Shown: positions 14,135 to 22,274 of the stretch, in pieces
Layout: each line of letters opens with the position of its first letter
Position numbering within the stretch: the stretch's first letter is position 1
NCBI GenBank assembly: GCA_905479735.1
Contig: CAJQNS010000022.1
Location: 1 to 38,309, forward strand
Reading direction: 5' to 3'
DNA length: 38,309 nt
Origin: an uncultured Desulfofustis sp.
Lineage (GTDB): Bacteria > Desulfobacterota > Desulfobulbia > Desulfobulbales > Desulfocapsaceae
Translations under genes and position numbers: made by a program
Notes under the pieces: model-generated
What the model was told of the DNA's origin: nothing
What the model saw: only the letters and a program-made list of their open reading frames with translations
Database searches by the model: none

Positions 14135-14890
14135 ATGCTGGCCTTTATCGAATATGGATCAGGCCCCCCGGTAATCCTGGTGCACGGTCTTCTCGGTTCG
14201 AAAATTAATATGGCCGGTGCAGCCAGATCAGTCGGCGAGCGCCACCAGGCCATTGCCGTTGACCTGAGAAATCACGGTGACAGCTTTCACCACAACTCAA
14301 TGAACTACCGGATCATGGCCGCCGATATTGGCGGCTTCATGGACGACAACGGGTTTGAAACTGCCTCGCTGGTCGGCCACTCGATGGGCGGCAAATGCGT
14401 CATGCAGTTTGCGCTCAGCTTTCCGGACCGGGTTGACAAGCTGGTAGTGGTCGATATTGCCCCGGGAGAGTATAAGGATCCAAGCTGGAACCGTTATCTC
14501 ACTGCCATGCTCTCAGTTGATCCGACCGAACTGAGCTCAAGGAAGGAAGGGGATGAATTGTTGAAAGAGAATATTCCTTCAGTGATCTATCGGCAGTTTC
14601 TGTTAAGCAACCTGGTCAACGATGAAGATGGGACGTATCGCTGGCGTCCCAATCTTTCTGCCATCTTGAGTGCCCAGGACGATATCGCTGCCCCCGTCAA
14701 CGGGCCTGCATCCGATATTAACACCCTGTTTGTCAGGGGATCTGAATCCAACTATGTGAGGAACGAAGACCAGCAGGTGATCCGGGAGTTATTCCCCAAT
14801 TCGAGTCTGACCACGGTTGCCGACTGCGGACACCTGGTGCACATAGAGGCCAGGGACAGGTTCAATCAACTCCTGCTCGACTTCCTTTGA
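14135..14890 (+). CDS. Alpha/beta hydrolase, YbfF-like esterase
   Basis: A 251-aa soluble hydrolase. The start at ATG 14135 begins the fold at once (MLAFIEYGSGPPVILVHGLL). The longer open frame to 14036 overlaps the aldolase and lacks family sequence. AAGGAG is present but 13 bases away, so initiation may be weak. Oxyanion motif HGLLGS is at 17-22, the nucleophile elbow GHSMGG has Ser83, and the catalytic His is His233 in DCGHLVHIEA. The DLRNHGDSFHHNSMNY segment resembles E. coli YbfF, an acyl-CoA/ester hydrolase. Likely co-transcribed with the aldolase; the substrate is unknown. Confidence 0.85.
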   Translation: MLAFIEYGSGPPVILVHGLLGSKINMAGAARSVGERHQAIAVDLRNHGDSFHHNSMNYRIMAADIGGFMDDNGFETASLVGHSMGGKCVMQFALSFPDRVDKLVVVDIAPGEYKDPSWNRYLTAMLSVDPTELSSRKEGDELLKENIPSVIYRQFLLSNLVNDEDGTYRWRPNLSAILSAQDDIAAPVNGPASDINTLFVRGSESNYVRNEDQQVIRELFPNSSLTTVADCGHLVHIEARDRFNQLLLDFL

Positions 14891-15204
14891 TCTTGTCAGG
14901 CCCCAATCGGGATTAGACACTGAAAATCTGACGGATCACCAATCGATGGACACCAGGGTGCCATGATCGACGCTGGTGATGCCGCCTTATCCGCAACACC
15001 AGTATTTGGCAAAAATCTCCTGCAGAACACGGGTGAGAACCCCTTATTTCAGTCCAGTTACAACTAGGACTTGTCTTTTGCCAATCCGTTATCATAGTCA
15101 AAGTGGGGTTAGGAAACAGCAGGCAGATCTAATCCAGCTCACTCGCCTGTAGAAGCGCTTGAGAGAGGACATTTCAGCGAATCCATCATTGCCGGACCAC
15201 TATT
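14891..15204. other. Intergenic region before the radical SAM gene
   Basis: No gene, no clear terminator. A stretch at about 14920-14933 (ACTGAAAATCTGAC) matches 13 of 14 bases of the repeat unit at 3490-3503 and may be a decayed relative or chance. A promoter for the downstream operon probably lies here but is not distinct. Confidence 0.3.
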
Positions 15205-16344
15205 ATGAAGCATATTCCGCCTTATAACGGCTTCGAGCAGGGCCCCATCCGCCCGCCCAGCGAGTCCGAGAGCCTGCTGATCAGGATCACTCGCAATTGT
15301 CCGTGGAACCGCTGCACCTTCTGTCCGGTCTACAAAGAAGAAGAGTTCAGTCTGCGCCCGCTCGAGCATGTTCTAAATGACATCGACACGGTGAAAGCCT
15401 ATGTGGACGGGATCGTCGAATCGAAACAATCCGGCGCCCGCTATTATGGAGATTTCATCAAGGACGGGGTGGATGATGAGATGGCACTGCATGCCGCCTA
15501 TCATTTCGTCGCCGGTGGAATGAAATCCATCTTTTTGCAGGACGGCAACAGCCTGATCATCAAGCCCGAGGAGATCATCACCATCCTCCGTCATTTGCAG
15601 CAATCGTTCCCGATGGTCAAACGAATCACGTCCTACGCCCGTTCCCATACCATCGCCAGGATCAGCGATGACAATCTCGAGAAGATGGCCAAAGCCGGAC
15701 TCAACCGTATTCATATCGGTATGGAATCCGGTTCCGACCGGGTGCTGAAAATGGTCAAGAAAGGTGTCGACAAAGCAACCCAGATCCGAGCGGGCCAGAA
15801 AGTGAAGCGCGCCGGTATCCAACTCTCAGAGTACTTCATGCCCGGCTTGGGGGGAGAATCATTGTCCCGCGAACACGCCCTGGAGTCGGCCGCTGCGCTG
15901 AATCAGATCAACCCCGACTTTATCCGCCTGCGTTCACTGGCACTGCCCATGGCAGCGCCGCTTACCGCCCAGTTCGAGGCAGGCGAGTTTGACAAGATGG
16001 GCGAAGTCGCCACCACCAGTGAGCTGCTGCTCTTTCTTGAGTCGCTGCAGGGAATCACCAGCAAGGTGCGCAGCGACCATGTGCTCAATCTCTTCTCCGA
16101 GGTCAACGGTACTCTGCCGGCAGACCAGCAGAAGATGACCGATCCTCTGCGCCGCTTCCTGAAACTGGACGCCGAAGAGAAGATGATATTCTGCCTCGGC
16201 AGAAGAACCCACCGGCTTAGCAGGCTTGAAGACCTGAAAAATCCAGAGCTTCGCGATCCGGTGGCAAAGATGTGCGCTGAGCATGGTGCCACGGAAGACA
16301 ATATGGACCAGATCATTCAATCGATCATGCAGCGCTTTATCTAA
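15205..16344 (+). CDS. Radical SAM protein (COG1032-like)
   Basis: A 379-aa protein whose [4Fe-4S] site is Cys32-x4-Cys37-x2-Cys40 in [17 protein letters not shown]. The x4 spacing differs from the textbook x3 but is the pattern of this COG1032/Elp3-like branch. SAM-binding blocks follow: [51 protein letters not shown]. The C-terminal 120 residues ([20 protein letters not shown] and after) are helical and carry no second cluster motif. The reaction is unknown. It begins a tight unidirectional run with the quinone reductase (8-bp gap) and Kef antiporter (2-bp gap), so an operon is likely. The ribosome site is weak. Confidence 0.85.
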   Translation: MKHIPPYNGFEQGPIRPPSESESLLIRITRNCPWNRCTFCPVYKEEEFSLRPLEHVLNDIDTVKAYVDGIVESKQSGARYYGDFIKDGVDDEMALHAAYHFVAGGMKSIFLQDGNSLIIKPEEIITILRHLQQSFPMVKRITSYARSHTIARISDDNLEKMAKAGLNRIHIGMESGSDRVLKMVKKGVDKATQIRAGQKVKRAGIQLSEYFMPGLGGESLSREHALESAAALNQINPDFIRLRSLALPMAAPLTAQFEAGEFDKMGEVATTSELLLFLESLQGITSKVRSDHVLNLFSEVNGTLPADQQKMTDPLRRFLKLDAEEKMIFCLGRRTHRLSRLEDLKNPELRDPVAKMCAEHGATEDNMDQIIQSIMQRFI

Positions 16345-16352
16345 CCCAGGCC

Positions 16353-16961
16353 ATGAAAAAAATTCTGATACTATTCGCCCACCCGGCCATCGCACGCTCG
16401 ACAATGAACCGTGCCATGAAAGAAGCGGTTGCCGGTCTTGACGGGGTGACGATACACGATCTCTACAGCTCTTATCCTGACTTTTACATCGATGTCGGCT
16501 ACGAGCAGCGCCTCTGTGAGGAGCACGACGTCATCATCTTCCAGCACCCGTTCTACTGGTATTCAACCCCTTCCATCATAAAAGAATGGCTGGATCTCGT
16601 CCTCCAGCACGGCTGGGCCTATGGTTCTGAAGGCAGGGCCCTGGAGGGAAAACACTACTGCCATGCCCTGACCGCCGGCGGAGACGACACCACCTACCGC
16701 GGCCAGGGCGCAAACCTGTTTACCATTGGTGAATTGCTGGCCCCCTACCGGGCAACCGCCAACCTCTGCCGTCTGCGGTGGCTGCCGCCGTTTGCCGTAC
16801 TCGGCATTCACCGGGGCCTGCCCGACCAGCTTATCCGCAGTCATGCCAGCAATTATCGCAGGGTTGTCACCGCCTTGAGGGATGAACAACTTGATCTCCA
16901 GACCGTCAGCGACGCCGCTTACCTCAACAGCAACCTCTCCAGTGTCATCAGGCAGCCCTAA
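16353..16961 (+). CDS. NAD(P)H:quinone oxidoreductase, KefF/KefG type
   Basis: A 202-aa flavodoxin-fold FMN protein of the NQO1/MdaB class. It shows [19 protein letters not shown] near the start (phosphate loop for FMN), [24 protein letters not shown] at about 60-84, and [14 protein letters not shown] at about 104-117. This composition is typical of KefF/KefG, ancillary subunits that activate KefC/KefB potassium efflux and reduce quinones. The start lies 8 bp after the radical SAM gene and the stop 2 bp before the Kef antiporter, supporting that role directly. Confidence 0.9.
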   Translation: MKKILILFAHPAIARSTMNRAMKEAVAGLDGVTIHDLYSSYPDFYIDVGYEQRLCEEHDVIIFQHPFYWYSTPSIIKEWLDLVLQHGWAYGSEGRALEGKHYCHALTAGGDDTTYRGQGANLFTIGELLAPYRATANLCRLRWLPPFAVLGIHRGLPDQLIRSHASNYRRVVTALRDEQLDLQTVSDAAYLNSNLSSVIRQP

Positions 16962-16963
16962 CC

Positions 16964-18817
16964 ATGGAACATTTTCTTCTGCAACTCTTTATCTTTCTGA
17001 CTGCCGCTACAATCGCGGTCCCCGCGGCCAAAAAATTGGGCCTGGGGTCGGTTCTCGGCTATCTTATCGCCGGTATCATCATCGGTCCATATGTGCTGTC
17101 GCTTATCGGTGATATTGAAGAGGTCATGCATTTTACCGAGTTCGGGGTGGTAATGATGCTTTTTCTGGTCGGTCTGGAACTCAAGCCCTCGCTGCTCTGG
17201 CAGATGCGGGTACCCATTCTCGGCATGGGCGGGCTGCAGGTCGTTCTCACCACTATCGCCATCGCCGCACCGGCCCTGTTCTTTCTCAACTGGCAGCAGA
17301 GCCTGGCCATCGGCATGATCCTGGCGCTTTCGTCAACCGCCATTGTCCTGCAGACCTTACGAGAAAAGGGGCTAATGGACACGCCTCCGGGGCGCTCGGT
17401 GTTCTCGGTGCTGCTTTTTCAGGACCTGGCCGTCATCCCGATGCTCGCCCTGCTGCCGCTTCTGGCGACAGGTGCAGCCCATGGTGATGGACATCATGGC
17501 GGTGGTCTGTTCGATATTCAGGCGCTGCCTACCTATCTCCGCATCCTGGTCACCTTGCTGGCCATCGGCTTCATCTTCGTACTCGGCAAATATGGCAGCA
17601 GACCAATTTTCCGGGCCATTGCCGCCACCAGGGTAAGGGAAATTTTCGTCGCCGCCGCCCTGGCACTGGTTGTCGGCATCTCCCTGCTGATGACCGTGGT
17701 CGGGCTATCTCCCGCGCTGGGCACCTTTCTTGCCGGCGTGGTCCTGGCCAACAGCGAGTATCGCCATGAATTGGAAAGCGACATAGAACCTTTCAAAGGG
17801 CTGCTGCTCGGCATCTTTTTCATTTCCATTGGGGCCAGCCTCAACTTCAGTCTCATTGGTAACGAAATTGCCTTGATCAGTGGCCTCGTCATCGGCCTGA
17901 TCGCCATCAAATCGCTGATCCTCTACCTGGTCGGGCTGATCTTCAAAATGGCTCAAAAAGAGAGACGACTGCTGACGGTCGCACTGGCACAGGGGGGAGA
18001 GTTCGCCTTCGTCCTATTCCAGTTATCCAAGACTAACGGGGTACTCACGGATGAACTCATCGACCCGCTGATCTCCGCAGTAGCCATCTCGATGTTTCTC
18101 GCTCCCTTGCTTTTCATTCTGCATGAGAAAATCCTGGATCGCGATTCAGCACCGGAGGAGCAGGGAGACAGCGATGTCATCGACCGTTCAGGCCACAAGG
18201 TTATCCTGGCTGGATTCGGCAGGCTGGGAACCGACCTGGGCCGACTGTTGATCTCGGCCGGAATCAGGCCCGTAATTCTCGACCACGATGCCTCTAACGT
18301 GGACGTGCTCCGCAGATTCGGTTTCGAAGTCTACTATGGTGATGTGACCCGTCTGGACCTGCTCGAAGCGGCCGGTGCCGGGGACGCCGAACTGCTGATC
18401 ATCACCATCGGCAATGTCGACAAAGCACGGGCCCTGGTAACACTTTGTCAGAAGCACTATCCCCATCTGCAGATCGCCCTAAGTTCTGCCGATCGAGCAG
18501 CAGCCTATGAATTCATAGATATGGGTATTACCGTCATCAAACGCGAGACCTTTGACAGTGCCCTGGCCCTGGGCTGTGATGTCCTGCAGCTTCTCGGTAT
18601 GCCGACCTACGAGGCGCATCGGCTCACACGGCTGTTCAGAAGAAAGGATGAGGAAATGCTCCCCGAACTCCATAAAATATTCAAGAGTGATCGTGACCAC
18701 TATGTTTCCATGTATCAGAAACACAACGCCGAGCTGGAAGAACTTATGCTGTTGGACACAAATGTGGATATGGAGGAAATAGAGAGGGCCTGGACCGCTG
18801 GAAATCCCGAGGAGTGA
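16964..18817 (+). CDS. Glutathione-regulated-type K+:H+ antiporter, KefB/KefC family (CPA2)
   Basis: A 617-aa inner-membrane antiporter. The CPA2 domain (about 5-385, twelve helices) contains [42 protein letters not shown] (Q153-D154 is the ion-site motif) and [23 protein letters not shown] soluble KTN/RCK domain follows with [10 protein letters not shown] (407-416), the nucleotide-binding glycine motif, and D-H-D at the end of its second strand. Kef systems protect against electrophiles by acidifying the cell, gated by glutathione or its adducts. The partner quinone reductase lies immediately upstream. KefB versus KefC cannot be decided. Confidence 0.92.
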   Translation: MEHFLLQLFIFLTAATIAVPAAKKLGLGSVLGYLIAGIIIGPYVLSLIGDIEEVMHFTEFGVVMMLFLVGLELKPSLLWQMRVPILGMGGLQVVLTTIAIAAPALFFLNWQQSLAIGMILALSSTAIVLQTLREKGLMDTPPGRSVFSVLLFQDLAVIPMLALLPLLATGAAHGDGHHGGGLFDIQALPTYLRILVTLLAIGFIFVLGKYGSRPIFRAIAATRVREIFVAAALALVVGISLLMTVVGLSPALGTFLAGVVLANSEYRHELESDIEPFKGLLLGIFFISIGASLNFSLIGNEIALISGLVIGLIAIKSLILYLVGLIFKMAQKERRLLTVALAQGGEFAFVLFQLSKTNGVLTDELIDPLISAVAISMFLAPLLFILHEKILDRDSAPEEQGDSDVIDRSGHKVILAGFGRLGTDLGRLLISAGIRPVILDHDASNVDVLRRFGFEVYYGDVTRLDLLEAAGAGDAELLIITIGNVDKARALVTLCQKHYPHLQIALSSADRAAAYEFIDMGITVIKRETFDSALALGCDVLQLLGMPTYEAHRLTRLFRRKDEEMLPELHKIFKSDRDHYVSMYQKHNAELEELMLLDTNVDMEEIERAWTAGNPEE

Positions 18818-18911
18818 AACATAGGCAACCGCAGACAAGCGTTACCTCAGCCTCTGGATCCCGCCCTATGAAACAGGCTCGTCGCAGGCACAAGGACGAG
18901 GGTAAGGGTTG

Positions 18912-19541
18912 TCAGCCACCACCGGGATAGTCGCTGTTCAGCTCATTCCAGTCCTGAAATCTTTCGACCCGTGGATCTGGAGATAAAGTTCTGTTCCAGG
19001 GCCGATCATAAAGCATCACGGGTAAATCCATAGAAGAAGTTAAGAACTTCGTCATTTCCATATTATCTTCGATGGCTAGAAAATAGTCCCGACTCCTGAT
19101 CGCCGCCAGCGGGACGGCCAGGTCGTGGTCGGTATCCTCCCAGCCATATTTGTCCACCATGGTGAAGGAGTCGTAATCAATGTCATTCTGCTCGAGCCAG
19201 TCAATGGTTGCCTGGTAGGAAGAGGTGTGCCTGCCGGTGACGATATGCAACCGGTGGCCCAGCGCTTTCCATCTCTCCAGGGTTTCACTCACCCCAGAAA
19301 AAACATTGATATTGATGATAAAGTCCGGTTGATGGGCGCAGCGGAACATATGCTGATTGGCCTCATCGGAGAGGCCGAAAGATTTCTGCAGATCGAACGA
19401 AAAGATCTGTTCAAACTCGATCTGGAGCCCGAACTCGCGATCGATAAGATCAAGATAGGCGACCGCGGTGTCGCAGAGTACATCATCGAGATCCAGGTAG
19501 ATCGATCCATCCGTGCTGTTTGTTATATCTTTGATCTTCAA
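18912..19541 (-). CDS. HAD superfamily phosphatase, 5'(3')-deoxyribonucleotidase-like
   Basis: A 209-aa cytoplasmic HAD protein. Motif I is YLDLDDVLCDT with Asp17 and Asp19, motif II is IVTGRHTSSY, and motif IV is FLAIEDNMEM. The helical cap inserted after motif I (VAYLDLIDREFGLQIEFEQIFSFD) and overall size match the NT5C family of cytosolic deoxynucleotidases, so dephosphorylation of nucleotides or a sugar phosphate is likely. The start codon is TTG (19541-19539) with only a weak GAGAT ribosome site, and no other good start precedes the catalytic motif. It converges with the Kef gene and is divergent from the haem protein gene. Confidence 0.8.
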   Translation of the reverse strand: MKIKDITNSTDGSIYLDLDDVLCDTAVAYLDLIDREFGLQIEFEQIFSFDLQKSFGLSDEANQHMFRCAHQPDFIININVFSGVSETLERWKALGHRLHIVTGRHTSSYQATIDWLEQNDIDYDSFTMVDKYGWEDTDHDLAVPLAAIRSRDYFLAIEDNMEMTKFLTSSMDLPVMLYDRPWNRTLSPDPRVERFQDWNELNSDYPGGG

Positions 19542-19589
19542 AGCTATCTCGCGGAACTACCGTTGACTTGCTGATGGACAGTTAAAATA

Positions 19590-19602
19590 GTCTCACTGAG
19601 AC
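19590..19602. promoter_or_regulatory. 13-bp palindrome in a divergent promoter region
   Basis: GTCTCA-C-TGAGAC is perfectly symmetric and lies between the divergent HAD and ferric-reductase-like genes, 43 bp before the latter's ATG. It could be an operator; no regulator is adjacent. Confidence 0.3.
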
Positions 19603-19644
19603 GAGAGTACCACCCTGTCATAATGTTAGTTTAAGATAATAGAC

Positions 19645-20319
19645 ATGAACACCAGCTCTGCGCCAACAACATTAACTGATTTCAAATTGGCGATTTACAG
19701 GGTCGTCCTGAGCGCAGGATTTCTGCTGTTTCTCTCCGGCGTCCTGGCCATTCCATCCTACTATGAGACCACCACGCTCTGGTACAAGACCGGGGTGGAC
19801 AAGATCATGTTGATCGGAGGGCATTATCTCGGACTGCTCGGGTTCATCCTTCTTTACCTGCAGATCATCATATCCGCAAGAGGCCATTTTCTCGACCAGG
19901 TTTTCGGGCCGGCTCAACTGCTGCGCTTGCATCGGCTGAATGGACTGCTCCTCTTTCTGATAGCAGCCGCCCACATCCTGCTGGTTCTCATTCCGGAGGG
20001 TCTGGCCAACCTGCCGCTGGGAAGAAAATTCTGGCCGGAACTGGTCGGTGCGGCGTTGTTTGTCTGTATCGTCCTGCTGGCTGGTTCTTCCCACTTTCGG
20101 GAGAAAATTAATCTGCCCTACAATGTCTGGAAGAGTTTTCACCGACCGGCAGGCTATCTGGCCCTGCTGCTGGTCACCGTACACGTGTTGTTCGTCAGCG
20201 AGTCCTTCGAACAAACCATACCCCGTATCTTCGTTCTCGGCCTTTTCACCCTTACAGTAGCGTGGACAGTGAGCGTCAAAGCCAATGCCGGGCGTAAGAT
20301 GCGTAATTCATCTAAATAA
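19645..20319 (+). CDS. Ferric-reductase-like transmembrane haem protein
   Basis: A 224-aa integral membrane protein with about six helices and no flavin or NAD domain, so it depends on a partner for electrons. Two His pairs, His96/His110 (RLHRLNG and AAHILL) and His166/His180 (SFHRPAGY and VTVHVLF), each have the 13-residue spacing typical of bis-haem ferric reductase domains. Extra His60 and His81 lie on the preceding helix. It would pass electrons across the inner membrane. A YceI gene starts 10 bp after its stop, recalling the cytochrome b561-YceI pairing of E. coli, although this protein is of another family. Confidence 0.83.
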   Translation: MNTSSAPTTLTDFKLAIYRVVLSAGFLLFLSGVLAIPSYYETTTLWYKTGVDKIMLIGGHYLGLLGFILLYLQIIISARGHFLDQVFGPAQLLRLHRLNGLLLFLIAAAHILLVLIPEGLANLPLGRKFWPELVGAALFVCIVLLAGSSHFREKINLPYNVWKSFHRPAGYLALLLVTVHVLFVSESFEQTIPRIFVLGLFTLTVAWTVSVKANAGRKMRNSSK

Positions 20320-20329
20320 GGAGACTATC

Positions 20330-20923
20330 ATGAAAATCATAACAACAACGATTCTTGCCCTGCTGCTCGTGGTCAGCAGTTCCATCGCTTTTGCTGCCGC
20401 CAGGTCGTGGGATATGGACAAAGCCCACTCAGGCATCTATTTCAGCATTGACCACATTTTTTCCAAGGTGATGGGTCATTTCAACGAATTTACCCTCGAC
20501 GTAAATTTTGATCCGGACCAGCTCGATCAATCCAGTTTCGCCTTCACCATAGAGGTGGGCTCCATCGATACCAATATCACCAAAAGGGACAAACACCTGC
20601 TGTCGGCCGATTTCTTTGACAGCGGTAAATTCCCCGAGATGAGTTTTGTATCGAGCATGATTACCGATGCAGGAAACGGTCTCTACAATGTGACCGGCAC
20701 CCTAACGGTCAAAGACAAACCCTACGAACTGACGCTACCGCTTAAACTGGAAGGGGTTACTGAACATCCGGCCAAAAAAGGCACCGATGTGGCAGGCTTC
20801 AACGGCACCGTGGTGATTGACCGGCTGGCCCACGGTGTCGGTGGCGGAAAATTTTACGATATGGGAGTGGTCGGCAAAGAGGTCGAAATTTTTGTCAGCC
20901 TTGAAGTGCTGAGCAAGAAATAA
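20330..20923 (+). CDS. YceI family periplasmic lipid-binding protein
   Basis: A 197-aa protein. The start at 20330 has AAGGAG ten bases before it and directly begins a signal peptide (MKIITTTILALLLVVSS, cleaved after FAAA); the open frame to 20285 is an overlap artefact. The mature lipocalin-like barrel shows the family sequence WDMDKAHSGIYFSIDHIFSK, TNITKRDKHLLSADFFDSGK and FPEMSFVSS, then DVAGFNGTVVIDR. YceI barrels bind polyisoprenoid or quinone-like lipids in the periplasm. With the haem membrane protein upstream, a role in quinone handling or periplasmic redox is plausible inference. Confidence 0.92.
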   Translation: MKIITTTILALLLVVSSSIAFAAARSWDMDKAHSGIYFSIDHIFSKVMGHFNEFTLDVNFDPDQLDQSSFAFTIEVGSIDTNITKRDKHLLSADFFDSGKFPEMSFVSSMITDAGNGLYNVTGTLTVKDKPYELTLPLKLEGVTEHPAKKGTDVAGFNGTVVIDRLAHGVGGGKFYDMGVVGKEVEIFVSLEVLSKK

Positions 20924-21079
20924 TCCACTCCCGGAGTCCGCTGCTTATCCAACCGCTGCGTTCCAAAGCAGCCTCATCTCGAACTCCTCCGGGATCCAGG
21001 ATAATTAGCGTAACGAACCCGCACTCCTTGTGCCGGTGATTGGCGAGGTGTGTGGGTTCGTCGGTCTTTAGTGAGCAGT

Positions 21080-21103
21080 CCGCCTGCGCAATCGGGCAGG
21101 CGG
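21080..21103. terminator. GC-rich hairpin after the YceI gene
   Basis: CCGCCTGC and GCAGGCGG pair perfectly around an 8-base loop, 157 bp past the YceI stop. It is followed on the plus strand by CCCACATTTTACTT, a weak T-run. A terminator role is possible but it is distant. Confidence 0.35.
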
Positions 21104-21203
21104 CCCACATTTTACTTGCGCAATCGACAGGAAGCTGTCAGATATTGCCGACACAATAATTATTCCGGCAACAATCTCGCTTCTGTGTTGTAGAGCAAAC
21201 CTT

Positions 21204-22253
21204 ATGGAATATGATCTGTTACAGATAATCGGCAACGAAGCGGTCCTGCACAGCTACATGGACAACTCGAGCATCTGGATGCTGCTGGCAGTGGTCCTGG
21301 TCAGCATCGCGGTACTGGCCAAAGGAGCCGACTGGCTGGTCGAGGGAGCCGTCGACCTGGCCACCAGAACCGGCATGTCGAAGATCGTCATCGGTGCCAC
21401 CATCATCTCCTTAGGCACCACCCTTCCCGAGGCCTTCGTCTCTGTAATGGCTGCTTTTATGGGGAATCCGGGTCTGGCACTCGGCAATGGTGTGGGTTCG
21501 ATTATTGCCGATACAGGTCTGATTTTCGGTCTCTCCTGCCTGCTCGCCCCCATGCCGGTGAATCGCTATATTCTCAATCGAACCGGCTGGGTTCAGATCG
21601 GCGCCGCGATGTTACTGGTCTTGCTCAGTGTTGTCGCGCTGGCAACTCGCCCGCCCGGCTCGCTGCCGGTACTGGAACGCTGGGTCGGATTTTTCTTTCT
21701 GGTACTGCTGGTCGGTTATCTCTACCTTGCCTATCATTGGTCGACCAAGCAGCGGGATGGTACCGATCAGGCGGAAAACAGCGGGGAAGCCATTGTCAGA
21801 GGGCTGGGCTTATCGTGGATCATGCTGATCGGCGGATTGGTCCTGGTTATCGTCGGCGCCCGTCTGCTGGTGCCGGGGGCCTCAGAAGTTGCCGAACGAA
21901 TCGGTGTGCCTGACGATGTTATTGCCGCCTCCATGGTGGCCTTCGGGACCTCACTGCCGGAACTGATTACGGCCATCACAGCCATTCGTAAGGGCCACCC
22001 GGAAATCACCGTGGGCAATATCGTTGGCGCCGATGTGCTCAACTGCCTATTCGTCATTGGCGCCGCTGCAGCTGCAGTGCCGCTCGAAATTCCCATGAAT
22101 TTCTACTTCCTCCACTATCCCGCCATGCTGCTGATTCTCCTGTCGTTCAGGACCTTCATCTCGACCAACAAGACGGGATATTTCAGTAAAGGGCAGGGAC
22201 TCTGGCTGCTGGGTATCTATGTGGCTTACCTGGTCGCCCAGTATGCGAAATAA
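21204..22253 (+). CDS. Calcium/sodium antiporter, CaCA family (YrbG-like)
   Basis: A 349-aa inner-membrane exchanger with ten helices in two inverted halves. Both alpha repeats are present: IGATIISLGTTLPEAFVSVM (71-76 GTTLPE) with GNGVGSIIADTGLIFG, and ASMVAFGTSLPELITAITA (248-253 GTSLPE) with VGNIVGADVLNCLFVIGAA. The two acidic residues and the polar GNGVGS/GNIVGA motifs form the ion site. A polar loop of about 20 residues (WSTKQRDGTDQAENSGEA) separates the halves. The second repeat has GADVLN, close to the usual GSNIFN. It converges with the GGDEF-EAL gene 21 bp away and is otherwise monocistronic. Confidence 0.92.
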   Translation: MEYDLLQIIGNEAVLHSYMDNSSIWMLLAVVLVSIAVLAKGADWLVEGAVDLATRTGMSKIVIGATIISLGTTLPEAFVSVMAAFMGNPGLALGNGVGSIIADTGLIFGLSCLLAPMPVNRYILNRTGWVQIGAAMLLVLLSVVALATRPPGSLPVLERWVGFFFLVLLVGYLYLAYHWSTKQRDGTDQAENSGEAIVRGLGLSWIMLIGGLVLVIVGARLLVPGASEVAERIGVPDDVIAASMVAFGTSLPELITAITAIRKGHPEITVGNIVGADVLNCLFVIGAAAAAVPLEIPMNFYFLHYPAMLLILLSFRTFISTNKTGYFSKGQGLWLLGIYVAYLVAQYAK

Positions 22254-22274
22254 GCGGCTAGTCGGGAGTCGCCA

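Noticed and set aside
14920-14933. Third copy of the 3488-3526 repeat
   Set aside because: Only a 14-base stretch with one mismatch and no tandem partner; chance cannot be excluded.
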